From contig CAYZPY010000040.1 of assembly GCA_964480425.1 (NCBI GenBank), positions 1-17,634 of the forward strand: a stretch of DNA of 17,634 bases, written 5' to 3'. This document shows, one piece after another, positions 1 through 6,524 of the stretch. Made by a program: the position numbers and the translations under genes. The DNA is from CAYYMD01 sp964480425. GTDB taxonomy: Bacteria > Planctomycetota > Phycisphaerae > SM23-33. Each line of letters opens with the position of its first letter. Position 1 is the first letter of the stretch. The notes below the pieces were generated by a model. It ran no database searches. It was not told the origin of the DNA and was given only the letters and a program-made list of their open reading frames with translations.

Positions 1-364
1 TGGCGTCGTCGCCCAGCAGGCCCTCGAACCACCCGAAGTTCTCCAGCGCCGCAGAGCCGACCACAAGCCGGTCTATACCCTCGGCCAGCATCTTCACTAT
101 AGTGCCGCTGTCGCGTATGCCCCCCCCGAGTTCGATTTTCACCTCGACCGACCGACGTATCGCACGCACGCTGTCGGTGTTCGCCGGCCTGCCCGTCCGA
201 GCCGCGTCGAGGTCCACCACGTGAATCCATTTCGCCCCGGCTGCGGCGAACTCACAGGCCACCGCCGACGGGTCGTCGCTGTAAACCGTCCGGCGACGGT
301 AATCGCCCTGCGACAGGCGGACGACCTTGCCCCCGCAAAGGTCGATTGCGGGTAATACGTCCAT
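1..364 (-). CDS. hisA: HisA, phosphoribosylformimino-AICAR isomerase (N-terminal part)
   Basis: This is the N-terminal 121 residues of the TIM-barrel isomerase that converts ProFAR to PRFAR in cytoplasmic histidine biosynthesis; the rest lies beyond the left edge. Reading from ATG at 364, the protein begins MDVLPAIDLCGGKVVRL. This is the HisA first strand with the catalytic Asp8, followed by SQGDY. Strand 2 gives WIHVVDLD (about 46-53), and strand 3 gives IELGGGIRD (about 78-85), the glycine-rich phosphate-binding turn. VVGSAALEN (about 101-109) is the next conserved block. The second catalytic Asp is out of view. GAAGGAA lies about 8 bases before the ATG and supports this start. HisF is the main look-alike, but the PAIDLCGGKVVRL opening is that of HisA. 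The gene is divergent from aroC and has its own promoter at 496-524. Confidence 0.95.
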   Translation of the reverse strand, partial: MDVLPAIDLCGGKVVRLSQGDYRRRTVYSDDPSAVACEFAAAGAKWIHVVDLDAARTGRPANTDSVRAIRRSVEVKIELGGGIRDSGTIVKMLAEGIDRLVVGSAALENFGWFEGLLGDDA

Positions 365-495
365 TGGTGGAATTCCTTCACAAGAGCGGCTGATTTTACC
401 CACCCGTATCGGGCCGGCCGATTAAACTCAACCTGCCGTCTTATTGAAAATCTCAAGCGAATATCGAACCGACGCGGGTCAACCCACTGTCAAAA

Positions 496-524
496 ATAAT
501 ACATGCGATGATCGCGGTTGTCAA
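496..524 (-). promoter_or_regulatory. Sigma70-type promoter for hisA
   Basis: On the minus strand a perfect TTGACA (519-524) is followed after 17 bases by TATTAT (496-501), five of six matches to the -10 consensus. It points at hisA and would give a leader of about 125 bases. I found no obvious histidine-rich leader peptide in that leader. Confidence 0.7.
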
Positions 525-580
525 TTCAAATTTCACATTTGACGCGGCGTTCGTCGCCGGCTGGCCGCCTGCAATTTTGC

Positions 581-609
581 TTGCTTCGCGGGCGCGAGGC
601 GCATATAGT
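581..609 (+). promoter_or_regulatory. Possible promoter for aroC
   Basis: TTGCTT (581-586), a 17-base spacer, then TATAGT (604-609, five of six). The -35 is poor. The site would start a transcript about 60 bases before the aroC ATG. The 365-676 gap otherwise holds only the divergent hisA promoter and leader. Confidence 0.35.
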
Positions 610-676
610 TTTGCGGCAATCGCAGAGAGGAGTTTGACAGCAAGGCGATCGAAAACCCTCTACAAAGGAAAATGAC

Positions 677-2017
677 ATGATAGGTTGTAGTCTCGGAAGA
701 ATGGTCCAGTTAACCGTGGCAGGCGGGTCGTACCAGGACGGTCTGCTCTCGGTCGTGCAGGGCATCCCGCCCGGCATGGTAATCAGCGAGCAGGAAATCT
801 ACGGCGACACGCTGCTTCGCAAGCCGGGCGCGGATGAACTGTCCAGCCCGCGCAAAGAGCCAGACCTGCCGATTATCTACTGCGGCATAAATTCGGCCGA
901 CACCGTCGTCGACGCCGGCAACAAGGGACACACCAACGGCACGCCGCTGGGAATACTGATTCCCAATCTCGACCGCCACTTTATCCACATAAAGCAGTAC
1001 CAGGACACCAACCGCACGCCGAGGCCGGGACACGCCTCCTACGCGACGTTCCAGAAGTACGGCCCGGACGACGACGCCATCGGGGCGGGACTTTTCTCCG
1101 GACGATACTCCTGCACGATCGTGGCCGCCGGATACGTCGCCAAGCGCGTGCTGGAGTTGTGCGGCATCCGCGTGTTCTCGTTCATCCGCGAGATGGTCGG
1201 CGTCCGCTGCGACGACGTGCCGCACGACGAGGCCGCAAAATACACCGACGACTACAAGCGCATGCGCCGCGATTACGACCCGTTCTACCAGGAGATTTAC
1301 GTCAAAGGGCGGATTAACCCCGAGATGCGGTTCCTGGAGAAGATGAGCGTGCTGGCCCAGGTCGAGAACGAAATCGACGACATTCGAGGCAAGACCCCCG
1401 AGATGAACGCCGAAGAGATTCGCGACAAGTACGGCGTGCATCATATCGTCAACTGCCCCGACGTAGAGGTAGCCCAGGAGATGCTCGAAGCCGCCAACCG
1501 CATCACCGCCACAGGCGACTCCACGGGCGGCGTGGTGGAGGTCGTCGCCACGGGTGTGCCGCCGGGACTTGGAGAGCCCGTGTTTGACAAACTCGACGCC
1601 GAACTGGGTCGGATGCTGGGCATAGGCGCGATAAAGGGCGTCGAGATAGGCGCGGGTTTTGCGGTAAAGGACATGACCGGCTACGAGTGCAACGACCAGA
1701 TGCACAGCGAGGACGGCGAGGTGGTGTTCGATTCCAACAACGCCGGCGGCATAACCGGTGGGGTAAGTACAGGCCAGCCGATTATCGCCAGACTGGCCGT
1801 CAAGCCCACGCCCACGATAGACCGGCCGCAGCACACCATCGACAAATACACCAAAGAAAACAAGGACCTGGCCGCCATCACCCGACGCGACCCAACCATC
1901 GTGGGGCGCATCTGGCCGGTCGCGGAGAACTACACCGCACTGGTCCTGCTGGACAACCTCATGGCCCATTATGGCTACCAGACCATCAAGGACAAAGTCG
2001 CGGCCGCGCAAAAATAA
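677..2017 (+). CDS. aroC: Divergent chorismate synthase
   Basis: Chorismate synthase family protein: the FMN-dependent enzyme that makes chorismate from EPSP, the last shikimate-pathway step. Family blocks in order: IGCSLGRM at the N terminus; RPGHASYATF (116-125), containing the second active-site His (119); GLFSGRYS (138-145), which fits family signature 2; GDSTGGVVEVVATGVPPGLG (280-299); IGAIKGVEIGAGF (316-328); NNAGGITGGVSTGQPI (354-369); and RRDPTIVGR near 403-411. Oddities: the normally invariant GESHG near residue 10-14 is GGSYQ (16-20), so the first catalytic His is Tyr; RPGHAD is RPGHAS; RHDP is RRDP. At 446 residues it is about 80 longer than common bacterial AroC (around 360), mostly from an acidic, helical stretch at about 180-255. 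AAAGGAAA precedes the ATG. The family is certain; ordinary activity is likely but not shown by the residues. Confidence 0.88.
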   Translation: MIGCSLGRMVQLTVAGGSYQDGLLSVVQGIPPGMVISEQEIYGDTLLRKPGADELSSPRKEPDLPIIYCGINSADTVVDAGNKGHTNGTPLGILIPNLDRHFIHIKQYQDTNRTPRPGHASYATFQKYGPDDDAIGAGLFSGRYSCTIVAAGYVAKRVLELCGIRVFSFIREMVGVRCDDVPHDEAAKYTDDYKRMRRDYDPFYQEIYVKGRINPEMRFLEKMSVLAQVENEIDDIRGKTPEMNAEEIRDKYGVHHIVNCPDVEVAQEMLEAANRITATGDSTGGVVEVVATGVPPGLGEPVFDKLDAELGRMLGIGAIKGVEIGAGFAVKDMTGYECNDQMHSEDGEVVFDSNNAGGITGGVSTGQPIIARLAVKPTPTIDRPQHTIDKYTKENKDLAAITRRDPTIVGRIWPVAENYTALVLLDNLMAHYGYQTIKDKVAAAQK

Positions 2018-2052
2018 AAAATCCCGCCCGGTAATAACGCATAAAAACAGGA

Positions 2053-2078
2053 ACAGTCCATGTCTGTCCGGGGACTGT
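2053..2078. repeat. Inverted repeat between aroC and the HAD phosphatase gene
   Basis: ACAGTCC (2053-2059) pairs perfectly with GGACTGT (2072-2078) around a 12-base loop. No T-run follows, so it is not a standard terminator. It resembles the short 'GGGACTGTCC' palindromes scattered between genes in some environmental bacteria; that comparison is from memory. Confidence 0.45.
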
Positions 2079-2111
2079 CCCGCTTTACTGGTAATCTAAA
2101 GGATTCACGAC

Positions 2112-2654
2112 ATGCAGGCGGCGGTATTCTTCGACAGGGACGGAACTATTATCGAAGACCGCGGCCACCTGCGCGACCCTTCACAGGTTGTGTTCTTCCC
2201 TGAGACTTTCGAGGCGCTTCGCCGATTACAGCGGCGGTTTGTGCTGTTGATGATTACGAACCAGCCGGGAGTGGCCGACGGTGTTCTCAGCAGGCAGGAC
2301 GTTGACCGCGTCAATACATACGTCGTCGAGGCGCTGGCAAACGAAGGCGTAAACATTGCCGACGTCTTCGTATGTCCGCACAGCCGCGACGACTGTTGCC
2401 GTTGCATCAAGCCCAATCCGTACTTCCTCAACCGTGCGGCCGGGCGGTACGACATCGACCTGGGGCGGTCATTCACCGTCGGCGACCACCCTCACGACGT
2501 CGAACTGGCCCGCGGCGTAGGCGCCACCGGCATTTACGTCATGACCGGACACGGGGCGAAACACCGCAACGAACTTGCCGACGATGTGATTGTCGCATCC
2601 GACATACGCCACGTGGTCGGGATAATCGCCAAAATCGCCGCCGATGAAAGATAG
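2112..2654 (+). CDS. HAD-IIIA phosphatase, GmhB/HisB-N type
   Basis: A 180-residue HAD phosphatase of the family containing GmhB (D-glycero-D-manno-heptose 1,7-bisphosphate phosphatase) and the HisB histidinol-phosphatase domain. Visible parts: motif I FFDRDGT (6-12) with nucleophile Asp8 and acid/base Asp10; motif II TNQPGVA (49-55); a zinc loop with Cys88, His90, Cys96 and Cys98; motif III Lys100; motif IV GDHPHD with Asp125 and Asp129. Length equals that of GmhB. The TNQPG context and lack of HisB-specific insertions favour GmhB-like activity. No heptose or LPS genes are nearby to confirm the substrate, and hisA lies on the other side of aroC. The Arg that usually precedes the motif III Lys (CRKP) is Ile here (CIKP), which may alter substrate choice. 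AAAGGA lies 8 bases before the ATG. It is probably co-transcribed with aroC across a 94-base gap. Confidence 0.85.
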   Translation: MQAAVFFDRDGTIIEDRGHLRDPSQVVFFPETFEALRRLQRRFVLLMITNQPGVADGVLSRQDVDRVNTYVVEALANEGVNIADVFVCPHSRDDCCRCIKPNPYFLNRAAGRYDIDLGRSFTVGDHPHDVELARGVGATGIYVMTGHGAKHRNELADDVIVASDIRHVVGIIAKIAADER

Positions 2655-2683
2655 CCGAGCCGACGGCGCGGTTGCCTTTTCCA

Positions 2684-3262
2684 TTATCCGTCGAGTCGAA
2701 GATATCCTTGTGTCAGCGATAAGTTTGCATTTACTACTTTGGCCATGAAGTCACGATCGGCCGGCCCGGTTGTGCTTACCAACTTCCTCGCGTCCTGCCC
2801 GGATAAAACCGAAACCCCCGGCCGGACAAAGGCATTTGCGGTCAAATCAACTTCCTGAACAACGGCGCCTGTACCGACAAACACTCCCTCTCCCAGGGTG
2901 GCATTGAACACCACCGCCCTAAAGCCGATAAAGCAACCAGAGCCGATAGTACACGGCCCGTGAATAATACAGCCGTGAGCCAAAGACGTTCGCTGACCAA
3001 CGGTTATTTCGGTTCCTCCAAGTGCGTGAATAATCACGCCATCCTGAACGTTACATTGGGCCTCTATTCTAATGGGCTGTACGTTACCTCCGGCATCGGT
3101 TTCATCCGCTCTGATGATTGCGTTGGGACCAATAAAGACTTCGGGCCCGATATGCACGTTGCCGATTATTTGAGCGGTCGGATCGACGTAGGCAGTTGGG
3201 GCTATTTCAGGCCGGTCTCCGTTTGGGTTGGGTCGAATCGAAATTTTTGCGCTTTCTGTCAT
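2684..3262 (-). CDS. Gamma-class carbonic anhydrase-like beta-helix protein (CamH-like)
   Basis: A 192-residue left-handed beta-helix protein built of hexapeptide repeats, closely resembling archaeal Cam/CamH carbonic anhydrases, which interconvert CO2 and bicarbonate as zinc or iron trimers. Equivalents of the Cam active-site residues are present: Arg51 and Asp53 (IIRADE), Gln73 and Asp74 (NVQDG), and metal ligands His79 (IIHALG), His96 (SLAHG) and His101 (IIHGP). The stretch between the first and second ligands is only 16 residues, so the acidic proton-shuttle loop of Cam is absent, as in CamH. The C-terminal helix (VVNANLSLTQGYLRL) matches the Cam ending. I chose the ATG at 3262, preceded by AAGAAAG; an in-frame GTG at 3289 adds nine residues but has no ribosome site. 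A related acyltransferase is possible, but the His triad argues for carbonic anhydrase. No signal peptide. Convergent with the upstream phosphatase gene. Confidence 0.85.
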   Translation of the reverse strand: MTESAKISIRPNPNGDRPEIAPTAYVDPTAQIIGNVHIGPEVFIGPNAIIRADETDAGGNVQPIRIEAQCNVQDGVIIHALGGTEITVGQRTSLAHGCIIHGPCTIGSGCFIGFRAVVFNATLGEGVFVGTGAVVQEVDLTANAFVRPGVSVLSGQDARKLVSTTGPADRDFMAKVVNANLSLTQGYLRLDG

Positions 3263-3606
3263 ACAATCACTTTCTTCATGAATTCCCACTGAAACGATAC
3301 GGTTAGTTTTTGTTTATCTCAAATGTGCGTGCAGGATTGAAAAGATTTTCGAGCACAATGCGGAATAAAATTATTTCAAAAAGGTTCCAAGACCCGCCCG
3401 CCCGGCCTTTTGGCGGGTCCGGATTCCGGGCTCTTTATAGAGATGACGAATTACGGAATTCGAACGTTGTATCAAAACGAATAATGAATGTCGAAAAGTC
3501 CACAATCTGCAATTTAGCGGACCGGCCCGCCACCAGACACGGCGGTTAAACTTGCCGGCCGCGTTTAGACCAACCCGTGCGCCGGGATGTGGCGGGACCG
3601 CGGTTC
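3263..3606. other. Intergenic region, no convincing gene
   Basis: About 340 bases between the carbonic anhydrase start and the lipoprotein stop, both on the minus strand. An open frame at 3310-3549 on the plus strand has no ribosome site, low-complexity composition and no family resemblance. The only structured element is the hairpin at 3391-3419. I found no confident promoter for the carbonic anhydrase gene here. Confidence 0.6.
3391..3419 (-). terminator. Possible terminator after the lipoprotein gene
   Basis: GACCCGCC (3391-3398) pairs perfectly with GGCGGGTC (3412-3419). Read on the minus strand, the stem is followed by TTGGAACCTTTTTG, a displaced T-run. It lies about 190 bases past the lipoprotein stop, so it may instead be a REP-like hairpin. 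Confidence 0.4.
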
Positions 3607-4848
3607 TCAGTCGGACATGTCGTCGACGGGGAGGCGATCCTTTTCGGTTGACGGAATTTCCTTGGGGCCGATTATGGTGTCCTTTGCGACGGTATCGACG
3701 ATGAATCGCCTGGTGGTGGCCAGCATTATGCGGCTGTCGTCTTCGGCCAGTGCGAAGATTCTAAGTCGGCAGTTTTTACTGGAGATGCTTGGCACGGTCC
3801 ATCTGACCTGTTTGCGCGGGTCGACGCCGGACTTGATGGTCCGCCAGGACCGCCCGTCGTTTGCGGAGAACTGGATGTTGACGGTGTCGTACTGCAAGGC
3901 CTCTTTTGGTATCCATGCCAGGATCCTGCTTGTGCCGCCGCGGAGGAGTTCGCCGGCGTCGGGCCAACCGGGCCTCTCGCCCGGCGTGCCGTGGGTCTGC
4001 TGGATGATGTCGTCCTTGTCGACCTTGACGCGCTGGATGGGTCCGACACCTTCGGACTCGGCGATTTGCAGAATTTCGGTCAGACCTGCGCCGGTGTTGC
4101 CGGCCTTGTCTTTGGCCTCGACGCGGAACCGGATGCCCCCGTCGCGTACGGCCTCGGGGGGTATCTCAACGTCGGTGGCGCCGACCGGTTCGAGTTGGGC
4201 GGGGAACCGGCTCCAGACCATGTTGTACGGGAACTTCGCAAAGCAGGTTTCCATTTTGATGGAGTCCGGACGGAGGTTCTTGTCGCGCACCTGCCAACGG
4301 AGCGTTACGGTCTCGCCCACCTTGTAGATGTGCGGAACCCTGTTGCCTTCTTCGTCCTGTTCCCACGGTGGAGGGGTGACGGTGAGACTGATGTTCGGGG
4401 GCGAAGTGTCCACCACGTAGATGCGGTGCGGCGTGCCGGGGGGCACCTTCGAGACGCCCTGTGACGGTCCCACGAATCGGATCCAGTAGTTGCCGTCGCG
4501 CTCCGCATGGAAGCAGAAATGCGTCTGCTCGACGCCGAAGAATCCGGCGCGTTTCCACACGTTGCCCTGGTTGGGGGAGTACTTGACTTCCACGCGCGGC
4601 TCGCCGACGACCTGGCTTCCGCCCGGGTGGCGGATGAAGAAATAGTCCCGATGGCTGTAGTACACCGGGATGCCGTCCCCGACCACCTCGGCGACCTGGA
4701 GTTCCTCGCTGGGTCTGTAGTAGAACGGCGCGTCGTAGGTCCAACCGGGCAGGTCGGCCTGTGGATCCCAATCGGGATTTTCGTCCGGCTGGATGCATCC
4801 GCTCACAGCCGCTGCTGCGACTGCTGTTATCAGAATGACTCGGCGCAT
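3607..4848 (-). CDS. Secreted lipoprotein with Ig-like domains, function unknown
   Basis: A 413-residue protein with a lipoprotein signal: MRR, a hydrophobic core (ILITAVAAAAV) and a lipobox ending S-G-C at Cys18, so it is probably anchored to a membrane facing the periplasm or exterior. The N-terminal part (about 30-145) is rich in aromatic residues. It is followed by two beta-sandwich-like segments. The first begins VDTSPPNISLTVTPP, contains VTLRWQVRD and ends EAKDKAGNTG. The second contains GGTSRILAWIP, VNIQFSANDGRSW and VRWTVPS. This 'I.W...YS.D.GR.W...W.VP' pattern is common in planctomycete surface proteins. No catalytic motif is visible, so a structural or carbohydrate- or protein-binding role is only a guess. 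AAGGAAAGGGAA precedes the ATG. It has its own promoter (4903-4930), so it appears independent of the upstream pur genes. Confidence 0.8.
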   Translation of the reverse strand: MRRVILITAVAAAAVSGCIQPDENPDWDPQADLPGWTYDAPFYYRPSEELQVAEVVGDGIPVYYSHRDYFFIRHPGGSQVVGEPRVEVKYSPNQGNVWKRAGFFGVEQTHFCFHAERDGNYWIRFVGPSQGVSKVPPGTPHRIYVVDTSPPNISLTVTPPPWEQDEEGNRVPHIYKVGETVTLRWQVRDKNLRPDSIKMETCFAKFPYNMVWSRFPAQLEPVGATDVEIPPEAVRDGGIRFRVEAKDKAGNTGAGLTEILQIAESEGVGPIQRVKVDKDDIIQQTHGTPGERPGWPDAGELLRGGTSRILAWIPKEALQYDTVNIQFSANDGRSWRTIKSGVDPRKQVRWTVPSISSKNCRLRIFALAEDDSRIMLATTRRFIVDTVAKDTIIGPKEIPSTEKDRLPVDDMSD

Positions 4849-4902
4849 AACTATTCCCTTTCCTTACCGGTGTTTTACAACCTCGTCGACCGGTGGAACA
4901 AT

Positions 4903-4930
4903 ATTATATGATGATTTATCGGCGGGTTAA
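4903..4930 (-). promoter_or_regulatory. Promoter of the lipoprotein gene
   Basis: On the minus strand TTAACC (4925-4930, four of six) is followed after 16 bases by a perfect TATAAT (4903-4908). It lies in the gap after the purQ stop and gives a leader of about 50 bases. Confidence 0.55.
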
Positions 4931-4955
4931 CACCCAAATTTATTGTGAAATTTTC

Positions 4956-5732
4956 CTATTTCAAATAATCGAGTGCGTTCTGGAACATCGTCATTCCGTC
5001 CGCCCGGGCGGGTTTGCTTCGCGTCCACTTGGGATGTTGCGTTGGTTCGGCGAACCTCTCCGGATGCGGCATCAGCGCGAATATTCTTCCGGTAGGGTCG
5101 CAGATGCCGGCCACGTCGTCAATACTTCCGTTGGGATTTATCGGGTAGGGGCCCGGTTGACCCGAGGCGTCGACGTACCTGATGACGACCTGCCCCCCCT
5201 CGCGCAGGGCGTCCAGCGCCGCGGCGTCCCTGGTGACGAACTTGCCCTCGCCGTGAGCCACCGGAAGCGCGATAATCTCGCCTTTGCGGATGAAGACGCA
5301 CTTGTCGCTGTCGCAGCGCAGGTGGACCCAGCGATCCTCGAACTTTCCCGAATCATTCCACGCCAGGGTGGCGTCGGCGGCGCCGTCGGCGCCGATACGC
5401 CCCCTCGGCAGCAGCCCGCTCTTGAGCATGACCTGGAAGCCGTTGCATATTCCCATGATCAGTTTGCCGGCGGCGATGAACTCGTTCATCGCCTCGCTCA
5501 GGCGGTGTCGTATCTGATTGGCCAGTATCTTGCCGGCGGCCACGTCGTCGCCGTAGCTGAAGCCGCCGGGTATCACCAGCATGTGGTATCCCTCCAGGCG
5601 CGATGGGTCTTCCATCAGCCGGTAGGCGTGGACGCGTGCGGCGTCGAACCCCGCCCGGCCGAGAGCGTGGGCGGTCTCGACGTCGCAGTTTGTCCCGGCG
5701 GCACGAAGTACTATTGCCTTTGGCTTTGCCAT
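4956..5732 (-). CDS. purQ: PurQ, glutaminase subunit of FGAM synthase
   Basis: A 258-residue class I glutamine amidotransferase that releases ammonia from glutamine for PurL in the fourth step of purine synthesis. Key elements: PKAIVLRAAGTNCD at the N terminus; PGGFSYGDDVAAG (55-67); the nucleophile elbow GICNGFQ with Cys96; and the His223/Glu225 pair in PHPER. Together they complete the Cys-His-Glu triad. Length fits the longer PurQ type used with PurS. I chose the ATG at 5732: AAAAGG sits 6-7 bases upstream, while the alternative at 5747 is a TTG. It is the last pur gene of the cluster, separated from the acetyltransferase gene by the 5750-6033 unit. It may depend on read-through of that unit, as I see no strong promoter directly upstream. 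Confidence 0.96.
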   Translation of the reverse strand: MAKPKAIVLRAAGTNCDVETAHALGRAGFDAARVHAYRLMEDPSRLEGYHMLVIPGGFSYGDDVAAGKILANQIRHRLSEAMNEFIAAGKLIMGICNGFQVMLKSGLLPRGRIGADGAADATLAWNDSGKFEDRWVHLRCDSDKCVFIRKGEIIALPVAHGEGKFVTRDAAALDALREGGQVVIRYVDASGQPGPYPINPNGSIDDVAGICDPTGRIFALMPHPERFAEPTQHPKWTRSKPARADGMTMFQNALDYLK

Positions 5733-5749
5733 TGTTCGCCTTTTCAATT

Positions 5750-5781
5750 AACCACAAAGGTCACGGAGTTCTCAAAGAATT
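5750..5781 (+). repeat. Left inverted end of the GxxExxY unit
   Basis: Begins AACCACAAAGGTCACGGAG and continues to CTCAAAGAATT. Aligned without gaps to the reverse complement of 6002-6033, roughly two-thirds of its 32 positions agree, including AACCAC, CAC, GA and CTCA.AGA. The pattern is a loose 9-base periodic 'ACC AC.AAG..CAC' motif. Confidence 0.5.
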
Positions 5782-5787
5782 CTAAAT

Positions 5788-5975
5788 TCAATTTACCAGT
5801 GGCTTAATGCCTTTATTCAATACCGCCACGTTGAAGTTGATAAGCAGGCCGAGTCGTAAATTGTTTCGATAAGTCCCGGTCCCAGGTGCCGGTGTACCTC
5901 AATGATCGCACCGATAATCCTGGAACTGATTTCATTCAACTCATCTGGTATCGGTTTATGCCTTGTTATTGCCAT
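5788..5975 (-). pseudogene. GxxExxY family protein, internally deleted and frameshifted
   Basis: From ATG at 5975 the reading is MAITRHKPIPDELNEISSRI, then IGAIIEVHRHLGPG and GLIETIY. This is the N-terminal half of the GxxExxY family, with the naming motif G-L-I-E-T-I-Y intact. The frame then departs and stops after about 12 codons. In another frame, directly after the Tyr codon, the family's C-terminal sequence appears: RLGLLINFNVAVLNKGIK, then PLVN and a stop at 5788. About 70 or more middle codons (the nuclease-like core in full-length members, by my recollection) are therefore missing at a single junction. The full-length family is about 125 residues. Its function is not established. No ribosome site is evident before the ATG, and the gene is certainly not functional as it stands. 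Confidence 0.85.
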
Positions 5976-6001
5976 TTCTGCAAACTGCTCTATACAAAGA
6001 A

Positions 6002-6033
6002 CAATCTCTGAGTTTTCTGTGCTCTCGGTGGTT
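6002..6033 (-). repeat. Right inverted end of the GxxExxY unit
   Basis: On the minus strand it begins AACCACCGAGAGCACAGAA and continues to CTCAGAGATTG. It mirrors the left end at 5750-5781 and abuts the stop codon of the acetyltransferase gene. Confidence 0.5.
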
Positions 6034-6518
6034 TATAATTTTTTATACATTCGATGCATTATTCGCCGCATACCGAGTTTTTCGTAGAGGGCAATGGCGG
6101 GTTTGTTCTTCATCGCCACGTGGAGGATGACGTCCTCGGCGCCCATTCGTTTCATACGCTCCAGCGTCGCCTCTGTCAGTCGCCTCGCCAGCCCGCGCCT
6201 GCGGTAATCCGGTCGGACCACCAGGTCCCATATGTGCCCGCGTTTGGTCGCCGAGAATATCGGCGGTGGGCAGGTCACCTCGCTTATGATGAAACCCACA
6301 AGCTCGCCGCCGGGCGCCTCGGCCACGAACATCACCATGTCGTCACGCTTCAGCAGTTCGACGAAATGCCGCACCCAGTGCTGCTCGGCGTCGGACGACC
6401 ATTGCCAGAACTCCTCGTCGAACTCGGCGTGAGTCTCGGCGCTGATGCGCCACAGGGCGACCACCTTGGCGGCTTCGTCAAAGCGCGGGGGGCGGATTGT
6501 GTATTCGTCTTTCGTCAT
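6033..6518 (-). CDS. GNAT family N-acetyltransferase
   Basis: A 161-residue single-domain GNAT enzyme that would transfer an acyl group from acyl-CoA to an amine; the substrate is unknown. The acetyl-CoA pyrophosphate loop is clear: LVVRPDYRRRGLARRL (99-114), with the R-x-x-G-x-A core at about 106-111. The C-terminal motif B region ALYEKLGMRRI (143-153) is also typical. VAEAPGGELVGFIISE (65-80) forms the usual beta strands before it. It starts six bases after the purL stop, with no strong ribosome site of its own, so translational coupling within the pur operon is likely. Its final TAA is at the edge of the inserted GxxExxY unit. The position between purL and purQ is conspicuous but does not by itself reveal a substrate. 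Confidence 0.9.
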   Translation of the reverse strand: MTKDEYTIRPPRFDEAAKVVALWRISAETHAEFDEEFWQWSSDAEQHWVRHFVELLKRDDMVMFVAEAPGGELVGFIISEVTCPPPIFSATKRGHIWDLVVRPDYRRRGLARRLTEATLERMKRMGAEDVILHVAMKNKPAIALYEKLGMRRIMHRMYKKL

Positions 6519-6524
6519 GTCCGG

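Larger units (their letters stand above)
5750..6033. mobile_element. GxxExxY cassette remnant bounded by imperfect inverted repeats
   Basis: A 284-bp AT-richer unit sits between the purQ start and the stop codon of the acetyltransferase gene, in an otherwise tight operon. Its two ends are related inverted sequences (5750-5781 and 6002-6033; see those entries), and between them lies a broken GxxExxY gene. The right end runs into the acetyltransferase stop codon (6033-6035). I infer that it arrived as a unit by an unknown mechanism. No transposase is encoded, so it would be non-autonomous. No clear target-site duplication was identified. Confidence 0.5.

Noticed and set aside
710..2011. 433-codon open frame antisense to aroC
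   Set aside because: It mirrors the aroC reading frame almost end to end, is rich in His, Val, Leu, Gly and Asp as expected from complementary GC-biased codons, and matches no family; aroC is clearly the real gene.
2053..2078. Terminator after aroC
   Set aside because: The stem is short with a 12-base loop and no T-run; described as an inverted repeat instead.
3310..3549. 79-codon frame between the carbonic anhydrase and lipoprotein genes
   Set aside because: No ribosome site, no recognisable family, and it runs through a hairpin.
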